Assembly (NCBI GenBank): GCA_014621425.1
Contig: JAANBB010000036.1
Coordinates: 120,237 to 184,236, forward strand
Direction of reading: 5' to 3'
Length of the DNA stretch: 64,000 nucleotides
Source: Cylindrodendrum hubeiense
Lineage: Eukaryota; Ascomycota; Sordariomycetes; Hypocreales; Nectriaceae
This document shows positions 1 through 10,639 of this stretch, in pieces. The notes under the pieces are model-generated. The model was given only the letters and a program-made list of their open reading frames with translations, was not told the DNA's origin and made no database searches. Both the position numbers and the translations under genes were made by a program. Position 1 is the stretch's first letter. Every line of letters starts with the position of its first letter.

Positions 1-746
1 TATCGTGTAAGCCCATGCCGATCCATGAGAATAATTTTGGAAAAGTTATTAGGCGGAATGCTCACCAGTATGAATGACCTGACATTCAGAATGGAGGAAG
101 TCTAGCGACTTGAGAATGCTTGGAAGCAGGGACTTGATGGTGCGCGGCTGCACCAAGTTGGTAAGGCCACTCTGCTGACCCAACATCCACAGCGGCTGGC
201 GCAGCGGCTCAAATGCCAAACATATGTGTGTGCCATGGGGCCCCTCGACTTCAAATGAATCTATGACACTGCGAACGTACTGGCGCCCTGGGTGTGTCGT
301 CTCGGCAGAGAACATTTGGTCGGAGATGTCCAGCTCCCGACGGGCCGCGAGCTGTGCAGAGGCTGTGTTGTTTGTGATCTTCAACGCCACGTGGTGCTCA
401 TTCTGCCATGGCAGCCTAACGGTAGTGAGCCTTAATCACCAAGCACGCTCGGCGGAAGAGTCAAAGATGAAGTCGCTTACCAGTGAGTGGCCCTTGCCAG
501 CCAGACAGTAGAGCCGGTTCCCCACCCCAGCTTGGAAACAAGCTCGTACTTGCTGTTTAGCGTATCGCCGATCCGGGCAGGATAGAAGCTCTTTGGGTCA
601 TAGTTGCGGCAGTTTTCTTCCTCGAATGGCCGACCGGTCTTGATGGACGACAGCTTCCTCAATCCGCGTTCGCAGACTTGGACACGGAGGCGTTGGTTCC
701 GGAGGACAGCTCGGCAGAGAGCCGGGGCGACGAGACCGTAGCGCAT
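1..746 (-). CDS. SRPK-like serine/threonine protein kinase, 5' part (runs off the left edge)
   Basis: This is the N-terminal half of a CMGC-type kinase of the SR-protein-kinase family, which phosphorylates Ser/Arg-rich splicing factors in the canonical members. Exon 1 (746-481) ends with the block NYDPKSFYPARIGD followed by the glycine loop LGWGTGSTVW, a hallmark of fungal SRPKs. A 65-bp intron (480-416, GTAAGC donor, TTAG acceptor) joins it to exon 2 (415-66), which carries the ATP-binding lysine in HVALKIT and ends at SECQVIHT, just before the expected catalytic-loop region. A GTGAGC donor at 65 opens a second intron that leaves the window, so the catalytic loop, spacer and C-lobe are not visible. 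The start ATG at 746 is the only methionine before the kinase core. A TATATATAAG string sits directly upstream of it, which is unusually close for a TATA box. Many fungi carry expanded, variable SRPK-like paralogs; this may be one of them. Confidence 0.8.
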
Positions 747-3146
747 CTTATATATATGGAATGGCAGACGGTCCCTTGTGTGTTTTATGGTATAATAAAA
801 CCCTCGATTTGGGTGTGTAAGTGAAGAGGGTGGTGTTGTTTGGCCCAAGCCGAAGTATGTGTGTAAGTCTCCGATCGCGGTGTGAGAGCCGGGCCAAAAG
901 TTCCAGCATCAGAGTGCAAAAGATTCCCTTTCGGGGACAGGTGAGCAGCAGGAGGGCAGTCTTTATCAGATCCTCGATCAGGCACGCGCACGTTAATTTT
1001 ACGGAGCTGGCCGTCGTCGTGGACTGAGGCGCGCGTCCAGCATCCCGGGGCATGTCGGCTAACATCTCGTCCGGGCAGACGGAGGTGGATGGCTTGGCGG
1101 CCAGTTCGCGGCTGACTTCCCGGATGACTTCCCGGAACGGCAGAGTCGCAGTGGCAATTGTGCCTCCAACTCACTTCTCCGCAGCGGAAGTGGAGTGAGA
1201 TGGACTTGACATCAGGCCACAGCACGAAAATACTTGAAGGGGGCGCAGGGGGCCTGGCAGTGGAATCCTGGGGTTGAAGGGGGGGCGGCATATACAAACG
1301 GGGGGTTCACCAAGGGTCCAAGAGACGACGCGGCCATCGCCATTGCGACCATTGATCGTGACGATGTGGTGCACACGGCTCCCCAAGGTGAACCCCAAAT
1401 TGGTCATTGAAGTCGCATCGCCGCTGCTCCAACATCGCCCTCTCGCGTCAACTTCTCCCGAAGACATGCGCTGGTTCCCCAACAACCAAAATGCCGGGGC
1501 CCCGCATCCACTAGACTCCCCCCCGGAGGTCTGTCAGTGGGTTGGCACGGGCTGTGGGGAACCTGGAGTAGCATTGCCCTTGGACCGGGGTACTCCTTTT
1601 GCTGTGTCACGACCGACACAGCCGTCACCCGATGCCGAAAGGACGTGGGCGGATGGGGCTGGTGGTGGTTGGCCATCCCACGTTGTGTGGCCGGAACCTT
1701 GGCCGTCAACTGAACGATCAGGAGATTGCGCATTAAAGGTGCGGTCACTTTACGAGATGTTGACTGTTTGAAGTTGCAACAATTTCCGGCTCGTGAATAT
1801 TCTTGTGAGGATTCTCTCATCAAATGCCGTTGACCAAATTAACGTTACGAATACGCCCTTTGGCATCCTCGGGCTCTTACACAGGCGCGTGACAGGCTGG
1901 ACAAGTAAATTGAGGCACAGATGCCGATTGCCGATAGCGGAGAGAAAGCCGTGCGAATGACGCATCACAGCACTCGGTGCCGATTGTCGGTGGGTTTCAG
2001 CAATACCCCAGCACACCAATGTGAATCTGTTGCACCGTTCATGTCAGATTATAGAGTCAGTTTCTTATGCATATGCATCTAGAGAGATAGTTCGTAGTTA
2101 GATCCGTCGGTATTAATAAGATGTTAGGCCTAGAACATTTCGAGAATATATCAGCATCCGTCTCTATCGAATACTTCGCCATTGTCTGCTTCAGAACGTT
2201 GATCCGCCACAACCCTCCTAGATCCAAGCAAACTTGTCATGCATTCTCACCATTCCAGGAGAGGCCTGCATTTCCCAGTTTATGAGACCAGTGACGGTAC
2301 TTGTGGTGGCATCTAAATAATGTTTTACCATGAGAAACCTGCAGGTCTGGACGCGATGCTATGTTTATCTGGAAGGAGGGGACGACGTCAATTCACCCTT
2401 TCAGGCCGTGACGATGGTTTAATTGAAGCAATAAGGAAGTCATGAAACTCGCTTACTCCCGAAAATAGGCCAAAGCAGTCCCGTCCATGCTTGATCATGC
2501 GTCCCAGAATTGCTGCCCGCGAAGTCGCTCCACCAGATCCGATCATTCAAGATCATCATTCGCGCCATAACGAGTGGCGGTGAGATCATTGTGGGGACGA
2601 GCATCGGGGCCTACCTTCGCATCAAGACCACGGCTTCAAGCTGTCTGCGAAGTCAGAAGGCATAGGTTGGGTTGCGAAATGGCTCCGGAAGTTCGCCACC
2701 TCCATTCCTTTTGGCAATTGGGTTATAATGAGTCGCAAGCCAAATCGAAGAACGACATGTTCTAGTGTGCCCCCAAATTAGCGCACTTGTTGACAATTGT
2801 CATTCCGACGCCCTTCCGACGCCCTTGCGTATGCATGGGTGTCCACCCACTTGAAGAACTGACCATTGAGAGAATTAGAAAATAGGCCAAGCAAATTCAA
2901 AATCTAAGACAGATGCCAATTCTAGTTACGGAGGACCTAGTGTCAAGGGCCGTGTGTCGCGCTTGTAATCTGTGTTATCGTGCGATCTATTCCTCCGAGA
3001 CCCACCTCCGACACCAGCATGTAGTGAGTCATTTGAGTGCCCCCTACCTACACCAGTTCATCGATTTAAAGGCACCATTGCCTCATTGGAAAGCTATATG
3101 CAAGTCATCACAAAATCTCTACGAAACCATTACAATACTGTCAAAC
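747..3146. other. Intergenic, 2.4 kb, no gene seen
   Basis: This lies between the divergent SRPK-like kinase and the GNAT gene. Open frames here (for example 1274-1771) overlap one another on both strands, show no family motif and have erratic composition. A G-rich run sits near 1238-1280. The open frame upstream of 3147 is probably the 5' leader of the GNAT gene. Confidence 0.5.
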
Positions 3147-4022
3147 ATGGCTTCCACTAGTCAAGTACGCCTCATCCCATGGGATCCAGACTCCGACGAA
3201 CATGTCGATAGATTCATCAAGCAGCGGGAGGACTGTGGCTGGGACAGTGGGAAAGTGAAATCGCCTTGGCGAGAAAGGCAGAGGCTAGGCAAGAAATGCA
3301 TCTTCTGGATTGTGTGTAACCTCCCCGCTCTCGTCCATGTGGGTGGTTTTCAACGCGGGAGTCAATCTGATCGTTGGGCAGGCAATTCCAACCGAGGACC
3401 CCGATGCGGAGGAAAAAATGCAGCTCCATCTCGATATGTACCCGACAGTAAGTATCCATCTCTACAAACTAGGAGCTTCTAATACCTAACTATATCGTAG
3501 GACAAGGCGATGTTGCAGGACACGAGTACATCGATCCGCGGCACTGCTCGCACCCCGACCCAAGAGTCATTCTGCCCAGTTGGCCATATTTCCCTAGACT
3601 CTGAAAACCCTGGCTCCGAAAAGTTCGATCTAGATATTCCTTCAGAAAATCTCTACTGGATAAAGACCTTCTATGTGTCACGGGCCTTGCAGAGCAAAGG
3701 TGTTGGTCGGGCGGCCATGGACGCCATAGAGTCAATGGCAGTGAAAGAGCCATTATGTGCCGGCACTCTTGGCTTAGACACATACCAAAAAGACTCAGCA
3801 CGTGCGATAGCAATCTCAAAAACCGGTCAACCGCCCAAAGTATGTTCAACAGCTTGAAATTATCCAACTCCAGGGTCGAAATTGTTAACTAACCCATTTC
3901 AGATGACCCCTCATGGCTGGTATGAGAAAAGAGGTTATCAATTAATCCATACCGTTGATGATTATTATGATGTAGGACATAAGACTATTTTTATGAAGAA
4001 AAACATGGTCGCAGGAGTTTGA
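3147..4022 (+). CDS. GNAT-family N-acetyltransferase, four exons
   Basis: The product, about 230 residues, transfers an acetyl group from acetyl-CoA to an amine; the substrate cannot be told from sequence. Exons are 3147-3311, 3382-3447, 3501-3839 and 3903-4022, and all junctions are in phase 0. The protein opens with MASTSQVRLIPWD, a common start in this fungal subfamily. Exon 3 holds PVGHISLD (beta-strand 4), YWIKTFYVSRALQ and the acetyl-CoA pyrophosphate loop QSKGVGRAAMDA (motif A, Q/RxxGxG/A). Exon 4 encodes WYEKRGYQLIHTV, the usual C-terminal beta-strand. Intron 1 (3312-3381, GTGTGT donor, CTGAT branch, GGCAG acceptor) is the least certain, but without it the frame is lost between IFW and EDPDAEEK. 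The other two introns have good consensus, including GTAAGT with CTAAC and GTATGT with TTAACTAAC. A single-copy gene in an accessory context; cytosolic by default. Confidence 0.82.
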
Positions 4023-5017
4023 GGCTGAACAGACTAAGCACCAGGACTCGGTTTTGTGCAATAATCCATCAACCATAGATATTACGAGAGCTGTTGAACT
4101 CTTCTATTGATTTCACACAAGTAGAATAATTGTTACTCTTTCACTGTTTTACTCTTTCTTGATTGCTTTTCCTTCAAGTGTGTGCCCTGTTTTCCGTACA
4201 AAGCGGCGGTTTCAGTGAATGAAGACCTCTGAGACGGCCTCCAAATGAACAAAGGCGGATGCCAACAATCGGGCCTGGGATTATTCAATTCAATCCATAG
4301 ATGCTAACTTCAAGTTAAAATTGGGGGAAGTGATGTTTTACAAGAGACACACACTGTACGACAAGTCGATGGAGCCATTCACTAGTGAATTCTACAACAG
4401 TCCGGGTCTGAACAACGATTTGGATTATTGTGCGGGATACGATTTCGGAACGGAATGGACGTGTTAAGACGACGTACTGAAGCCGAACAGCCATACACCA
4501 TTACAGGTTAACAGGAAGTCAATAGTGATTTTGATTATTACAAATTCTCCGGCTAGTCTACTAGCAACCCAATTATTGTTACCCCCGACCATGTAAAACT
4601 AATTAACGACCTACATTCTGACCGTGCCCATTTTCGTATTTTCCTCTCTTCCTTTGACCTTACTGGATCCTTACCACGCCGCCCGTCACTCGCCCAAGTC
4701 CATCTTAACAATCGACAAATGGAATAGCAATCGTATACTGTTTCTATTCAACCCGAATCACTCAGTGAACGAGAAAACTGACTATTTGTCTGACGCGATT
4801 TCTATCGTTTAGTAATCCCAGGTTCGCGTAGAATAACACCTACCTTGTAGAGCAACACTCCAGCGGTACAGTACTCGTCACACAGCTACTATCATATTCT
4901 TTGTAGTGCGCGTGATTGATGCATCAACCTAGTAACTTAACCCCCTTCAATCTTGAGGCCCAATCCCCCCATCCCGAGATTAGATATGAGTTACCGATGC
5001 TGTCTCATCTGCGGCCC
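4023..5017. other. Intergenic between convergent genes, no gene seen
   Basis: The stretch is AT-rich and carries the 3' flanks of the GNAT gene and of the opposing NLR-like gene. The short open frame at 4624-4812 has no recognisable motif and no start context that I would support. Confidence 0.5.
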
Positions 5018-6730
5018 CTAAACCACATGTATTCCTTTGTTGATTAGCTCCTCAACTCGGGCACACTGGATGTCTATGGCCTGCGAGATCCACTTCTTCG
5101 ACTCGTCCTGACGATCGCATTCAAGACACACAGTGCCATACGCGATAAGAAGCTTGGCCAAGAAGGGGTCTACATCACCACCTTGGGCGGCTATGGACCG
5201 TGCAGTTTTGAGCAACGGAAATGCCAGTTCTGACATACTCCTCTCCGTAAGGTACCATGACGCGTAGAAAAACAGAGCCACAAACCTCGTGAGAGTTTTG
5301 AGGAAGGGCACATCGTGGCAGCGAGACTCGAGAGCAAGAACGTGTGGTAGGTAGAGTGAACAGACGGGCCAGAGAGCAGTCATACAAAAAGGCTGTTCAT
5401 GATTGACTGGCCAGGCGCTTAGCAGGAGCTCGAGGGCATCGTCAAGTAGCTGAGATTTCTCGACGCTACTCATCTGGTGGAAGACTAGCCCCCTGACAAG
5501 TCGATGGATGGCTAGGCTGTGAATTTCCGTGGTGCTATACCCAGTCATGGTGCCTCTTTGTGTCTTGGTTAGTAGGCCGTGGGAGATGAGCTCCTGCACG
5601 GCACTGAAGTATGGATGGCCAAACTGGAGGAACTCCAATAGATCATCGCTGCTGTTTTTCGATCCCTCCCAGAAAAGACGCTCCGGAATTCCATCTGGGC
5701 TGAAGCAGGAAATGATTCGGAGTAGTTTCAAGGCGTTGGCACTGAGACTGGCGATGGAGAAGTTCCAGAGCGGGGCCGAGTCCTCCGGCTCTAGCTGCAG
5801 GCACTTGGCCGGGTTGATGTACGACTCTGTGACATCGTTGTGTGTGACGTCTTGCATCCGTAAAGCGACAGGGTACTTGTCGAGGTACTCACAGACGTAA
5901 TTGAGCGCAAATTGTGGCTGTTCCATGCCACCAAGACCAGAGGTAGCAACAGACGACCGCTGATTTCTCGATGCTATCAGCTGAGCTTTGACTCGATCGA
6001 GGATTTGCTGCCATCTGTGGAATCGAGAGTTGGCCGAGTAAGGGGTGACCCCACACCGCAGGCTCACTGCCAGCTTAGAGTTGGACTTCACTGCCATTTG
6101 GGCTGCAAGATCTCGGGTATCCTTGTCCAGTTTCGTATAGAGAACCGAGTTTGATGTTGCGAATTGTTTCTCGGCCGTGTTCTTCTGATTCTCGATTTCT
6201 ACTGCCGTTTTCTCCATAGGAGATGTGGTGGGTAGTATACTAAAGCCATGGGCCCCTGAACGGAACGAACCTCCTCTCGTTAGCCGTCGATGAGGTGCAG
6301 GGACAAAGTGGGTATGTAGAAACCGTGCCAGCTGGCTACGCACAGGAACGGACGATTTGGCTCGTCTCGAGAGACCTTTGTCTGTTTGAATGGTGCCTTT
6401 TCTTGACACTTGGCCCTCGTTTGTATTCCGAGAAGGCTTTCTTGCAGAGTATGTCGTGATCTGGCTTCCCCATCGTGTGGTCGTGATGCTCCAGGTTAGG
6501 TTCGATTTAGGCGGTTCCACAGCAAGCTGATAGTGAAACGATGAGATGGCAGACTTGACCATACTGTTGCTTAGGATTAAGGACAGCCTTGCAGCCTTTT
6601 GCAAGCTGGGGCTCCCCCGATCTACCTCCTGTTTCAAGATCAGCATAAACCCATGTACATGATAGATATGCACAGGCCCATTGGCAGAAATACAACCCTG
6701 CTCAGCCGTGGGAGGCGAGGGTGTGTACAA
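5018..6730 (-). CDS. Degenerate NLR/STAND protein with DUF7779-like winged-helix region, NB core missing
   Basis: A single open frame of 570 codons. The recognisable part begins near residue 245 (QQILDRVKAQLIA), continues to SGLGGM (about 265-269) where a Walker A GKT is expected but EQP is found, and then to NYVCEYLDKYPVAL, as in fungal NB-ARC proteins. Only about 50 residues separate this from LWNFSIASLSANALKLL (about 321-337), the start of a DUF7779-type region that goes on through CFSPDGIPERLF and IHSLAIHRLVR. The intervening nucleotide-binding core (Walker B, sensor motifs) is absent. The C-terminus ends in one TPR-like helix pair (AYGTVCLECDRQDESKKW) instead of the long repeat array usual for the family. 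The first 240 residues are not recognised, and translation may start at an internal Met such as MEKTAVEIE. Intact family members are ATP-binding cytosolic receptors; this copy looks unable to bind nucleotide. It could be a pseudogene, a decoy-like fragment, or a gene whose further exons I missed. Confidence 0.5.
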   Translation of the reverse strand: MYTPSPPTAEQGCISANGPVHIYHVHGFMLILKQEVDRGSPSLQKAARLSLILSNSMVKSAISSFHYQLAVEPPKSNLTWSITTTRWGSQITTYSARKPSRNTNEGQVSRKGTIQTDKGLSRRAKSSVPVRSQLARFLHTHFVPAPHRRLTRGGSFRSGAHGFSILPTTSPMEKTAVEIENQKNTAEKQFATSNSVLYTKLDKDTRDLAAQMAVKSNSKLAVSLRCGVTPYSANSRFHRWQQILDRVKAQLIASRNQRSSVATSGLGGMEQPQFALNYVCEYLDKYPVALRMQDVTHNDVTESYINPAKCLQLEPEDSAPLWNFSIASLSANALKLLRIISCFSPDGIPERLFWEGSKNSSDDLLEFLQFGHPYFSAVQELISHGLLTKTQRGTMTGYSTTEIHSLAIHRLVRGLVFHQMSSVEKSQLLDDALELLLSAWPVNHEQPFCMTALWPVCSLYLPHVLALESRCHDVPFLKTLTRFVALFFYASWYLTERSMSELAFPLLKTARSIAAQGGDVDPFLAKLLIAYGTVCLECDRQDESKKWISQAIDIQCARVEELINKGIHVV

Positions 6731-8796
6731 GGCTGCATAATTCCTACGCGGGTCTCAACATTTAGGTACAGCCAATGTCGCGGCCGTGCTGACTTCATCT
6801 GCCTATACAAGGCTTTCCATTGTTCTACAGGCCTGGGAATATCATGTGCACAAATCAGCAACGGCTTGCGTTCCGGCTGCAACCTCGTCACACAAGTGGC
6901 CTCTGAAAAGAAAGTGCACAAACGCCAGCTCAACATGCATCGCCCAATTGGCTGCCACCACGGTTTTTGATTCCTCATCCCTCCAAGTTCAAGACAGATC
7001 GGGGCCGCTGGGACCAATCACCAAATTCTTGGAGTGTCAGCCCATCGCGTGACGCGGGAAATGCAACTCGCCACCCGCCAAATGTCCGAGCTGGTGATGC
7101 CGTGGCTTATGGTGGCTGGCCATGAGCTGCACCATATCACCATCGCCCGAATCATGGATCGAGCGAATCCAAGGGCATACACACGTTCTCGCCCCCGGAT
7201 GATTCAGCGATCCGATTGTATCCTACTGTACTGTACAATCACCAGGACTTGCCAGTGAGATAGATCGGCATTCCGCATTTCCAACTGCCGAGCCTTCCTT
7301 TCCCGTCAATAATGACAAATGCCTCATGAGCTGATGCAAGCAAATCAACCACAACAGACCTGCAGCGATGGGTTGCAGCCCGGGCTCCGTGAGGGGGCGG
7401 CGTAGTTCTTTTGCCATGCGAGATGACTCATGTATACAAGAAATTTGTACATCATCATTCATTAGAAGGCAAGAACCCGTCGATGCTTCGTATTTACTGA
7501 AGTAGCATCCCAAACCCCCCCCCCGCGCCCCTCCCCGTCTCCCCGGAATCTACTCACATGGCTTGATTAAAGTGGCCCATTTCATGCTGGCGTTGTTCGT
7601 GGGTAGAACAACGCCATCCACTCTTCATCCATCGGACAACATGGAAAGACGAGCGCATCGCAGACTGCCTATTGACGCCGATTCGGGCTAGCCCACGCGC
7701 TATTGACGCTGCATCCCAGTCAATTAAACTACACAAGCATTCTTTTGGACCTTCCCGGCGAAGAATTAGGACCCTGATTCGAGACACCCAAACCACCGTC
7801 CGTGGACAGCCACAAGAACTGAGAAGTGATATTCCGCGTCTCTCGGGGATACACTTCCGTCAACCCTAATTATCAGCGACATGCGTTCGGCCAGGGATCG
7901 AAGGAGATTCCGCCACAGGTCTGTCAGATTACAACAACGCACTGTATTAAGCCCACACGGGAAAATAAATGTGGCCTGCGGACACGCCCTTGGAGCCCAA
8001 GTCGTTTTGACTCTTCGCAAAAGATGTAAAGAATTAAATACTAATCACCGGTCTACATACCGATTTAGCCCCTCCATCGACGCAATACTTGTACGGGTTC
8101 TCGACGAACAGCACCAATGATTCCGCCGTAGAGCCCATTCATCGCCTCAGGCGAGCTATGGGTTCCAGTCCAAACTCTCCCATCCTCAAACAGGAACAGT
8201 AGCTGGCGTATGGTTTCGAAGGGCGGCTTCAGTGAATGGAATTAGGGGCCAAATTATGCCAGTACGCTTTCAAAGTTGTCCCTGTCCGTGTTAGGGGTTC
8301 AATGTCGCTGATTCGTGCTAGTTTCCACTTGGAAAAGATCGCGAGGTAGGCACAGGGAGAATGTCACCCGGACAAGCACGCGCTGGACGAAAGCGTCTCC
8401 ACTAGTAATTACTGAGCCACTTTGCAAAACCGAGGCTACAGGATGTTCGTGTGAGTTTCCACTCCGCCCGGCAGATATGAAGCGTCGTTCGTCTTGCTGT
8501 AAGTAAAATTAACCAGAAGTCTTGTTGTTCCTAGCCGGGCCGCGCTGCCACCGCCATTACTACAGCGGGGCTAGAGCTGGCTGGTTAGCACTCGTAGTGC
8601 ACGGGTCTGCACACCTCAACGGGCCAGGAACTGGATCAATTCTACCAAAAGCCGTCACAGATTCCAGGATGTTGTTGGCTGATATCATCGCCCACAATCA
8701 CGCTACGGCACATTGTGACCGAAGTGCAAGGCTGGAAAGGAATTTCGTACATGATGCGTGCGAATAACAACACCATAAAAGAACATGTTCCTATTA
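6731..8796. other. Intergenic, 2.1 kb, no gene seen
   Basis: Short overlapping frames occur on both strands with no motif. The minus-strand frame 6640-7017 overlaps the start of the NLR-like gene and might hide an upstream exon, but I found no homology cue. A homopolymer-like C run lies at about 7515-7535. Confidence 0.45.
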
Positions 8797-9372
8797 TCAA
8801 CGTTGAGCCTCAATTTTCTTGGACATGTAAACCACACCATCAAGTGGGTTGAAGTAGTAGGGCTCAACCTCGCTAAACCCCTCAGACTTATACAGCATGA
8901 TTGCTGGTTTCATTGATCCAAGTGTATCCAGGAGAACTTCGTCATAAGCCTCTCTTTTCACAACTTTCATGACCTCCCCGATCAAAGCTTTCGCAACTCG
9001 TCGTCCTCGAGCCGCCGGAAAGACAAAAAGCCGCTTTACTTCACAGTATCTTCTGTTGTCTGGACGGTTTGCTTTGTAGTCTGGCTGAAGTTCCAATGGC
9101 CGCAGGGCAACACACCCTAGGACCTCGCCCGTTTCGGAGTCACGCGCAAGCAGCAAGGCGCCAGTGGGAGGTGCGTATTTCCCCGGCAGGTTTCGAGCTT
9201 CAGAACCATAGTTTTGAAATGAAAGATCCAGGCCTAGCCATTCTGTATAAGCGCAAAAGCACTCGGAAATTGCAGCAATATCAGCGGGTGTGGTGGCCTG
9301 GCGAATGGAAACAGATGGTGCAGACGGTGATGGCTGGTCAACAGCTTGTTGCGGATTGGACGAAGGCGACAT
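8797..9372 (-). CDS. GNAT-family N-acetyltransferase, single exon
   Basis: A 191-residue protein with one continuous GNAT domain from about residue 20 (VSIRQATTPADI) to the end. Visible blocks are CFCAYTEWLGLDLSFQNY, the strand GEVLGCVALRPLE, CEVKRLFVFPAARGRRVAKALI (strand 4, motif A and the CoA loop), EVLLDTLGSMKPAIMLYKSEGF and the final strand GVVYMSKKI. The motif A consensus is Q/RxxGxG/A; here it reads RGRRVA, so the central glycine that contacts the CoA pyrophosphate is replaced by arginine. Everything else is well kept and the frame is intact, so the enzyme may still fold, with altered cofactor binding. The start ATG at 9372 gives a short Ser/Pro-rich leader before the domain. It is unrelated in detail to the GNAT at 3.1-4.0 kb. 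Confidence 0.85.
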   Translation of the reverse strand: MSPSSNPQQAVDQPSPSAPSVSIRQATTPADIAAISECFCAYTEWLGLDLSFQNYGSEARNLPGKYAPPTGALLLARDSETGEVLGCVALRPLELQPDYKANRPDNRRYCEVKRLFVFPAARGRRVAKALIGEVMKVVKREAYDEVLLDTLGSMKPAIMLYKSEGFSEVEPYYFNPLDGVVYMSKKIEAQR

Positions 9373-10639
9373 ATCTGGAGCCTTCAGCTTGTTCTGAGGC
9401 TGAACTCAGATTTAAAGTAACAAAAATAAATAAACTTAACGGAATGCATGGAATTCCGGTCTTGGAAAAATACGTGTGGTGACGCGCTGATAAGGCCCCG
9501 ATAACGGCTCATCCGTGACTCTTGTCTGATCGGGCGGGGTCGGCCGTCAGCACACGGAGGACCAAGAGTCCGTCTTCGCAGCGGACTCAATAGCTATGAC
9601 GATTGAAGCAATTATTACGGGGATTTTCTCGTAATTAAATTCGTGACCTATGAGATGTGGATGTATTGAAGTTTAATCTCTGACAACTAAGCTTGTTAGC
9701 ACTTTAAATCCAGAGGAACAGGTTGCACATTTCCCTCGGTGGTTGTCACCCCTCTAAACGAGATTACTTGTTGCAAGGTTGACAGGAAACCGAGCAATTG
9801 ACAACGACCTTTTTCTGCTGACAAGTGGTTATTGCCAGTGTAGCATGATGGCGATGTATGTTTATGCCTCAGGCAACACCTCACCACACCGGTCAAACGC
9901 CGTGGCGCAAAGTGGTTAAGAATCGAATCCGGCGATTAACACAACTCTTGATGAGTCTTTGAGTCATTTGGTCTTAGAAGTGATGGAAATTTTTTCAAAT
10001 GGTATTTAATTAATATTTTAATCGAGATTGGTGAATGGTTCACCAGCTGCTGTTGACAAAATCGGATATGGCTCTGTCGGCGGCCGTTAACAAACGCCTT
10101 CGTGTTGATCCGGCATGTAATTTCTTAACACCCTTGTGGTCATACTCGGCCGCCCAGATCTGTAGGCTGCAGCCCTGATTCAAGCTTGGTGCCGTGTTTG
10201 GTGAACTGACGAGAATGTTCCTTCAGCCGTCGCAAAGAAGATAAAGTTAAATGTAAGGAGGTGAAATAAATATAGGGAAATATTTCGTCAGTTCCATTCG
10301 TATTTATAAATCATTTCATACATAGATTCCTTGTCAAATATTTAGCCAGGTCACGCATTTGTTGATCTTGGTACATTTATATTTCATCTCAACATGTCGG
10401 TTGACTGCAGCCTTGTTCATGTCCCACCACATAAGCAAACACACTCAAACACATGCAAACACGCCCAAACAAACACGCCCAAACACGTCCAAACAACCCC
10501 CGCACTTGACAATCAGCCACCTCATTGCACGCATAAGAAGACGCAGCTGTGAATCCTCCGTGGCATAGAAAAAACTTTCCCCTCTTTCCAACATACTTGA
10601 CACGCATGCCAGACGTCCAAGCATCGTCTTGCATTCACC
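9373..10639. other. Intergenic between divergent genes, no gene seen
   Basis: This is an AT-rich spacer that must hold the promoters of the GNAT gene (-) and the LPxELR-type gene (+). It contains the CAAACACGCCC tandem array listed separately. I see no credible coding frame. Confidence 0.5.
10434..10500. repeat. Imperfect tandem repeat, CAAACACGCCC-like unit
   Basis: About six imperfect copies of a 10-11 bp unit built on CAAACACGCCC lie in the upstream region of the gene starting at 10640. The array is short and could be a simple-sequence expansion or a cluster of protein-binding sites. Confidence 0.7.

Noticed and set aside
1274..1771. A 165-codon plus-strand frame
   Set aside because: No motif, unusual Pro/Trp content, and no intron or start context to support it.
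9893..9940. tRNA-like TGGCGCAAAGTGG and TCGAATCC strings
   Set aside because: The two boxes are only about 10 bases apart, far too close for a tRNA.
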